A stretch of 64,000 bases of DNA from Arabidopsis thaliana. Taxonomy: Eukaryota; Streptophyta; Magnoliopsida; Brassicales; Brassicaceae. The translations under genes and the position numbers were made by a program. The notes below the pieces were generated by a model. The model had not been told where the DNA came from and did no database searches. It worked only from the letters and a program-made list of their open reading frames with translations. Below, piece by piece: positions 58,085-64,000 of this stretch. Each line of letters begins with the position of its first letter. Positions within the stretch are counted from its first letter, which is position 1. Location: contig NC_003070.9 in the NCBI RefSeq assembly GCF_000001735.4, forward strand, positions 11,650,001 through 11,714,000, given 5' to 3'.

Positions 58085-58620
58085 TACTACGGGTGAAATT
58101 TTAGAATTGACTGTTTGGGTTGATAAGAATTTGCGATATAACTAGGAGTTAAATTCTAGAATGACAATCAAAATATAATTATATAATTAAATACTACTAC
58201 GAGTGAAATTCTAGAATTGACGAGTTTGAATCGATATAAATATGGGATGGTGTACTACGGGTGATATTTTAGAATTGACTGGTTTGGGTTGATAATAATT
58301 TGCGATAGAATTAGGAGTGAAATCTTAGAATGACAATTAAAATATAATTATATAATTAAATACTACCACGGGTAAAATCGTAGAATTGACGGGCTTGATT
58401 CGATATTAATATGGGATGGTGTACTACGGGTGATATTTTAGAATTGACTGGTTTGGGTTGATAATAATTTGCGATAGAATTAGGAGTGAAATCCTAGAAT
58501 GACAATTAAAATATAATTATACAATTAAATACTACCACGGGTGAAATCCTAGAATTGACGGGTTTGATTCGATATTAATATGGGATGGTGTACTACGGGT
58601 GAAATCCGAGAAACAACAAT
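58085..58620. repeat. Tandem repeat of about 160-180 bases near the Helitron 3' end
   Basis: TACTACGGGTGA starts at 58085, 58253, 58432 and 58591. Each unit then reads AGAATTGAC(T/G)GGTTTG, AGGAGTGAAAT, AATATAATTAT and ATGGGATGGTG. Three complete units and one partial unit. Confidence 0.85.
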
Positions 58621-59106
58621 CAAAATACAATTATACAATATTAAACATTTAACAAAATAAACAAATACAACTTAAAACTTTAAAATTTGAGTTATAAAAT
58701 TTCGTCTCGCGGTGAATTATACATTTAAATCAAACAATAGCATAAATTTATTAAATCATCCTAAAAAATATTCAATTATTTTTTATTTAATAAAAATATA
58801 GGCCCGCGGTATACCGCGGGTTAATATCTAGTATTTTACATTCTTTTTTGTTTTACTTCATAATATCTGAATTTTACAAATCTAGAGATATTCATGAGAT
58901 CTATATTCTCTCCATTCGTTTTTATTATTTGTTTTATTTTTTATTTTTTATATTGTCAGTAAATCTATATTTTTGTTTAAAAAAAAATATAATTCTTAAA
59001 CTAATTTCTACATGCATTAATTTAAACCGATGAAGGAACTATACAATTATTAATCAGGGATCGAGCATTACATTACATCTAGATAGTAGACCATCGAGGT
59101 TCGAAA

Positions 59107-60191
59107 CTCTGCCTTTCACTCTACAGTCTATAGCGCATTGCGAGGCTTATAATCTTATATATGCGGGCTCAACTGGAGAGATAGAGATGCAAAAGGCATA
59201 GCGGAACAGCATGTGATGCTTTTGCTGACGCTCGACCTTGTTGATGAACCGGGACACGTCTGTGCGACATGTATGCGAGTTTAGAGCATCTCCTATGGTA
59301 TTCAATATCTTGTTCCAAACTTTATATTTGGTGAAAAATCACTCCAATGATGCTCTATATTTTGTTCTAAAAACATATATGAACAATAATTTGGAGCAAC
59401 ACTAATCATATCATACGAACGGTTCATATCACTATTTTTATAGCACAATTTTTGTTTCACAAAGTACACCTCAATTTTATATATTACTTTTTATACATTA
59501 AAAATTATATATTTAAATCAGTATCTACTTATTTTTATAAAATGTCAATTTTCACACTAATTATATCTACAAAGTAAACACCACTCTTTCACATTGTTTG
59601 ATGTATGCATGTTAAATTTCGTATAGCCTTTTCAATAGTTTATATTGTTTTGAACGTTCTCTCCAAAATGGACTTTCTTATAGCCTTCTCAATAGTTTGC
59701 TCTAAGATGATGATACTTAAATAAAAATGTATTAATCATTTGATCTCTGATTTATGTATTGTAATGAAATTTTATTAGATATTTGTTTTAAAATAAACTA
59801 TCTATGTAGAATTTGTAAACTTCAAAAATAAAGGACTATGTGAAAAATTTAAATATAATATACTTAGAATATTTGTTTTAGAGCAAAAAAAATAAAGCGA
59901 ACTAACAAACTATATATAGAGATCTCTAGATTTAGAGTTAAAAATAAAGTCAGCCATAGGAAATGGTATTAAGGAGGTATATATAAGATGGAGACGGAGA
60001 TGAGGAACGAGATGGGGTTAGGAGTGAAGAAGAGACCAGGATTTTAGTTGGATCGTGGTTATGATGGAAGCTCATGTGTTTCTATCTGGTAATAAGTCAG
60101 CTTGTGAAATTGCTCGGTTGATTTTGCCAATCTTTTGTGGTAGTGAAATTAGGAAGATGTGAAACCGTTGACTATCTGTCATCATTGCTGA
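59107..60191 (+). pseudogene. PPR gene relic, split by a MITE
   Basis: 59107-59283 matches the region of the 45.6-kb PPR gene that encodes [20 protein letters not shown] through [13 protein letters not shown]. 59972-60191 matches its end ([16 protein letters not shown] to the stop) and extends a little into the 3' UTR (AAGCACATA). Insertions, deletions and stops have accumulated, for example an extra base changing the GCSW codons to a stop. The piece between is the MITE. Only the last third of the gene was copied or kept. Confidence 0.9.
59284..59968. mobile_element. PIF/Harbinger-like MITE with TTA target duplication
   Basis: 685 bases flanked by TTA on both sides (59281-59283 and 59969-59971). 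The left end GAGCATCTCCTATGG and right end, reverse-complemented, TACCATTTCCTATGG are imperfect inverted repeats. The insertion splits the PPR relic at a point where the intact gene reads through, so both borders are fixed by comparison. TTA duplication and GAGCATCTCC-like ends fit PIF/Harbinger MITEs. No coding capacity. Confidence 0.8.
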
Positions 60192-60613
60192 ACTGAAGTG
60201 AAGCACATATTTTTTTTCTCTTTATTTTTTTTTGTGGAGAACTGAAGCACAACGTTACATTTGTCTAGTTGTATTTGTTTACTAATTTTTTTTTATAGCA
60301 TTCAAATACAAATTATTTTTATTATTCTTGTTTTTGTTTGGAAAATTGCCGACAAGAAAAAGTTTAAATTATCACCACAATTGCATTTTTTCTTTTAATC
60401 TGGGTAGAGAATTGGAGTTGTATGTAAAAACTAATTTCAGTTACCCTATTTCTTACTAATAAGATTAAAAATATACTAATCGATAGATTAATAATTGTTA
60501 ATTATCGATTTCGTTAGGAAATCACAAATTCAATCAAATAACAAAGGAACTAATAAAATCTGTTATAGAAGGGACATATTTTCTTGGTTTAACACCAAAT
60601 GGGCTTATAAACA

Positions 60614-61859
60614 AAGTAGACATTTTTTCAAAAATAATTTGAGAAATAGGTAGTTTTTTTAGAAATTTGTGAAATAAACATTCTTTTTACTTTTTGTGAG
60701 ATAGAGTTTATGTGTAATAAGCTAAAAGACAAAAATTTTGTCAAATACCACTTTACCCTTTACTTTATATGAGAAAGTTTTATTGTGTTTCCAATTTTAT
60801 AGTATTTAAATATTTAGACTAATTATTATATTATAGTTAAAAAAAAATTTCATCTTTATTTTTTTGTATTAATATTTGTTAACTTCCAAAACAAGATGAT
60901 TTCTATATATTCAATTATCAATCTCGTACACTAGCATTAAACATAGTTTTGTACACTAACACTTGTATACCAAATTATTTTATCCAACAATATTTATATA
61001 ATATATCCTAAATCGTTAAATGCACCGACTTTGACTCATATTTATTAATTAAAGTAATGATTGTTCATAAATTTATATTAATATGATGTTGTACACCATC
61101 ATGTACATCATTAAATAACCATGATAGTGTACTAATATTTGTATACTTTTATGTACACTAATCTCGTATACTATTATTTAAACTTTGTTTTGTACATTAT
61201 CACTTGACAAAAATGGTTCTATTTTTTGTATATGGGGTGTACAAAGTAGGTGAAGGTATACGGTATTGTAGATGGTGTACGAGGTGATATATGGTATGAC
61301 TCATTATCTCATCATTTCATATATACTATTAATATTATGTACACCATATTTTATATCATCTCCGTATACCATTGTATTATATAGTTGTACACCGCTATAT
61401 ATTGTCGTTTGTACACCACTTTATACATTGTCATATATCGTATTACGTGTATTACTTCTTAGATCAATATTATTCATTTTCTACATACACTATTATTTGT
61501 ACACCACTTTTTTATAATATCGCGTACACCACGAGGTTGAGATTAAATAAAAGAAAATGTTACATATTTATGATAGATAACAAAATTAGATTTTTTAGAT
61601 TCATATAAATCTTTTAAAGATTATATGTTTTTATGGTAATTATTTTAAAAAAAAATTATAGCAAAACAAACTAAATATGTATAAGTAAAAATAAGAAAAA
61701 GAAAAAGTAAGTTTTGTCTTTATTTGATTACATGACAAAACAAGAGAAGGTTATAAAGGTCATTTACAAATTAGAGAAGAAAAAGAAATGTGTCTATTCT
61801 CCATATTTATAAAAAAAACTACCTACTTTACAAATTATTTTTGTAAAAAGTATCTACTT
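60614..61859. mobile_element. Long-TIR DNA element rich in GTACAC motifs
   Basis: Ends at 60614 (AAGTAGACATTTTTTCAAAA) and 61859 (reverse complement AAGTAGATACTTTTTACAAA) are inverted repeats of about 80 bases, similar at roughly four of five positions. Between them, 60920-61540 carries about 20 copies of TTGTACACCA-like motifs in both orientations. No transposase frame. Long TIRs suggest a Mutator-like element such as the VANDAL group; exact borders and target duplication are not fixed. Confidence 0.6.
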
Positions 61860-62204
61860 CACAAAATATCTCAATCATTTAATCTGATTTTAGACCGACA
61901 TTATAATCTTACCTTTCACACAACAAATTCGTTCATTTGTTGAAATTTTGTACATTTCCATTTCATTAAAACTTTATAGTATATACTATAAACAGACAAA
62001 AGAAGATATAATATAAACTTTTGTATATGCGAATTTAGGTGAGAAAATATTCACTGGTTCTCTCTGACTCAGAGGGTTCAGTGTAACTGTCTACCAAACA
62101 AACAAACCAATAGAAGAAACCAAAACCCTCTCTCTCTCTCTTTCTCCGCCCCTCCTTCTCTGTCTCTCCTCTGCATCTCCTCTGTTCCTCAGGTTTCTCT
62201 GCTC
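61860..62204 (+). other. PKP3 promoter and leader
   Basis: Upstream sequence with 'actttatagtatatactataaac' (61970) and a strong CT-rich leader (62125-62190) just before the ATG. Confidence 0.5.
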
Positions 62205-64000
62205 ATGGCTGCTTATGGTCAAATCTCCTCGGGAATGACTGTAGATCCTCAGGTTCTCTCTTCCTCCAGAAACATTGGAGTTTCCCTATCACCTCTCCGG
62301 AGAACACTAATCGGCGCCGGAGTTAGGTCTACTAGTATCTCTCTCCGTCAATGTTCTCTCTCCGTTAGATCGATTAAAATCTCCGAAGATAGCCGCAAAC
62401 CTAAAGCTTATGCAGAGAACGGTGCTTTTGATGTGGTGAGTGAATTCGTCTCTTTTTCTTCTTTCCCCTTAATTGCTAATTTTTGTTTTCGTGTTAGTCA
62501 CGTTCTGTTTGATTCTCTTTATAGAAAATGTCTTATTAGGATTCAATCTGATTTGTTACTATTTTGAATTTGGGGTTTATTGTGTATAGGGAGTTTTGGA
62601 TTCTTCATCATATAGATTGGCTGATTCAAGAACAAGTAGTAATGATTCAAGGAGGAAGACTAAGATTGTGTGTACGATTGGACCGTCTTCGAGTTCTAGG
62701 GAAATGATTTGGAAACTCGCGGAAGCTGGAATGAATGTGGCTCGTTTGAATATGTCTCATGGTGATCATGCTTCTCATCAGATAACTATTGATTTAGTTA
62801 AGGAGTATAATTCTTTGTTTGTTGACAAAGCTATTGCTATTATGTTGGATACAAAGGTATGCTCTTTTTGTCTCTTGTGATGGAATTGTTATGAAAGTTT
62901 TGAGTTTTAATGTATTTGTGTGGTATTGTTTTGTGAAGGGTCCTGAGGTTCGAAGCGGGGATGTACCGCAGCCGATATTTCTTGAAGAGGGTCAAGAGTT
63001 TAACTTTACTATCAAGAGAGGTGTTTCGCTTAAAGACACTGTTAGTGTAAATTATGATGATTTTGTGAACGATGTTGAAGTTGGGGATATACTTTTGGTG
63101 GATGGTAAGAGTACTTGTATCTTTGTGGTTTGTTGGAGTCTTTGTTTTAGTTCATTTTGTAATGAGAGATGGCTTCTTGTGTTTTTTATATTAGGTGGAA
63201 TGATGTCGTTAGCTGTTAAATCAAAGACGAGTGATTTGGTGAAGTGTGTGGTTATTGATGGTGGAGAGCTTCAATCTAGACGTCACTTGAATGTTCGAGG
63301 AAAGAGTGCGACTCTTCCATCCATTACAGGTTGATACCAGCTGATGTTTTTCCAATATCTTGCATCAAGGAGCTTTTCTAATAAAATGTTTTTGAGTGGT
63401 TATATTCTGGTTTTAACTCCACGCAGACAAAGATTGGGAAGACATAAAATTTGGAGTGGACAACCAAGTCGATTTCTACGCCGTCTCCTTTGTTAAGGAT
63501 GCTAAAGTTGTCCATGAGTTGAAGAACTATCTCAAAAGTAAGCCTGGTCCCTTTTCTTCACTCTCCTATTATCTTTGGTGAAATTTCTGTGAAACTAATA
63601 GAAGATTTCCAAAAACATTTATAGCCTGCAGTGCAGACATATCGGTGATTGTGAAAATTGAAAGTGCAGACTCTATAAAGAATCTTCCTTCTATCATATC
63701 TGCTTGTGATGGGGTTGGTTTCAAAGTCTTTTCTGTCAGAGTTTATATGTTGATACTTAGCGCAGAGCCTTAGCTTATATAATTATCAATGCTTTTTCAG
63801 GCAATGGTTGCTCGTGGAGATCTTGGAGCTGAACTTCCCATTGAAGAGGTCCCGTTGTTACAGGTAAATCCAAGACTTGGTTTCTGAAACATTACTTTAG
63901 ACTCTGTTGGTATTTATGCATTTGCTATTGTGTCTTAATTTTAGGAAGAAATAATCAGAAGGTGTAGAAGCATTCATAAACCAGTGATTGTTGCCACAAA
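62205..64000 (+). CDS. PKP3: Plastid pyruvate kinase beta subunit PKP3 (partial)
   Basis: Converts phosphoenolpyruvate and ADP to pyruvate and ATP in plastids, where it feeds fatty acid synthesis. Exons seen: 62205-62435, 62590-62856, 62939-63104, 63195-63329, 63427-63537, 63625-63713, 63801-63863 and 63945 onward, cut by the window end. All joins keep frame. The first about 80 residues, starting MAAYGQISSGMTVD, are Ser/Arg-rich and form a transit peptide. Conserved parts: RRKTKIVCTIGPSS, NVARLNMSHGDH (catalytic Arg and Asn/Ser/His), LDTKGPEVR, the B-domain, VIVKIES with the catalytic Lys, and MVARGDLGAELP binding Mg. About 360 residues are present out of roughly 570. GDLGAELP marks the plastid beta type. 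Confidence 0.95.

Larger units (their letters stand above)
56921..58831 (+). mobile_element. Helitron, 3' end clear, 5' end not found
   Basis: The 3' end has the palindrome CCCGCGGTATACCGCGGG (58803-58820), 7 bases, then CTAG at 58828-58831, followed by T. The interior shares ACGGGTTTGG and GGGTTATATGGT motifs with the Helitron at 49.7 kb. The start given is the left border of repeated internal sequence, not a terminus; the true 5' end may lie between 56500 and 56920. No coding sequence. Confidence 0.7.

Noticed and set aside
59045-59110. B-box-like GAGGTTCGAAACTC, suggesting a tRNA or SINE
   Set aside because: No A box at a proper distance, and the sequence runs directly into the PPR relic.
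61272-61608. Tyr/Leu/Ile-rich ORFs in the TIR element
   Set aside because: They come from the GTACAC/TATA-rich repeats and do not resemble a transposase.

Overview
The window is plant nuclear DNA. Genes carry short introns with GT-AG borders, spacers are AT-rich, and the gene set is typical of Brassicaceae. From memory, the gene order matches Arabidopsis thaliana chromosome 1, roughly loci At1g32300 to At1g32440; the locus names are recall and not a database result. For every protein gene that I spliced by hand, the exons join in frame, and several totals equal the family length I remember.

Layout. 1-1.34 kb: a CCGGCCACC-type minisatellite and a diverged tandem repeat. 1.34-6.1 kb (+): an aldonolactone oxidase (GULLO1), SAMBA and MKK10. 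6.3-6.9 kb: an Emigrant MITE. 7.3-10.2 kb (-): HSFA1D. 11-13.3 kb: a 267-bp tandem duplication and three small ORFs. 13.5-18.6 kb (-): an RWD-RING-IBR-RING ubiquitin ligase and alternative oxidase AOX1D. 18.6-23.3 kb: a gene-poor stretch with a Helitron, four copies of a tRNA-like element and a second copy of part of the CCCH gene's upstream region. 23.3-30.7 kb (+): a CCCH zinc-finger protein, an ATL-type RING ligase, TOM2B and an F-box/LRR/FBD protein. 32.0-34.2 kb (+): plastid PRPP synthetase PRS2. 34.6-35.2 kb: a box C/D snoRNA gene with its own promoter. 38.1-39.0 kb: a LINE tail. 39.4-40.9 kb (-): TOM2A. 42.2-43.5 kb: a compound tandem array. 44.4-47.9 kb (+): VPS55 and a mitochondrial-type PPR protein. 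48-60 kb: an unstable zone with two F-box genes split by single stops, an F-box relic with an internal inversion, two Helitrons, a minisatellite and a PPR relic split by a MITE. 60.6-61.9 kb: a TIR element crowded with GTACAC motifs. 62.2 kb to the end (+): plastid pyruvate kinase PKP3, cut by the window edge.

The genes do not form a pathway. Small shared themes are the ubiquitin system (SAMBA, RBR ligase, ATL ligase, F-box genes), stress response (HSFA1D, AOX1D, MKK10) and tobamovirus host factors (TOM2A and TOM2B, about 11.5 kb apart). The least explained items are the four tRNA-like copies at 20.6-22.4 kb, the GTACAC-rich TIR element at 60.6 kb, and the mirrored F-box/PPR debris at 48-60 kb.
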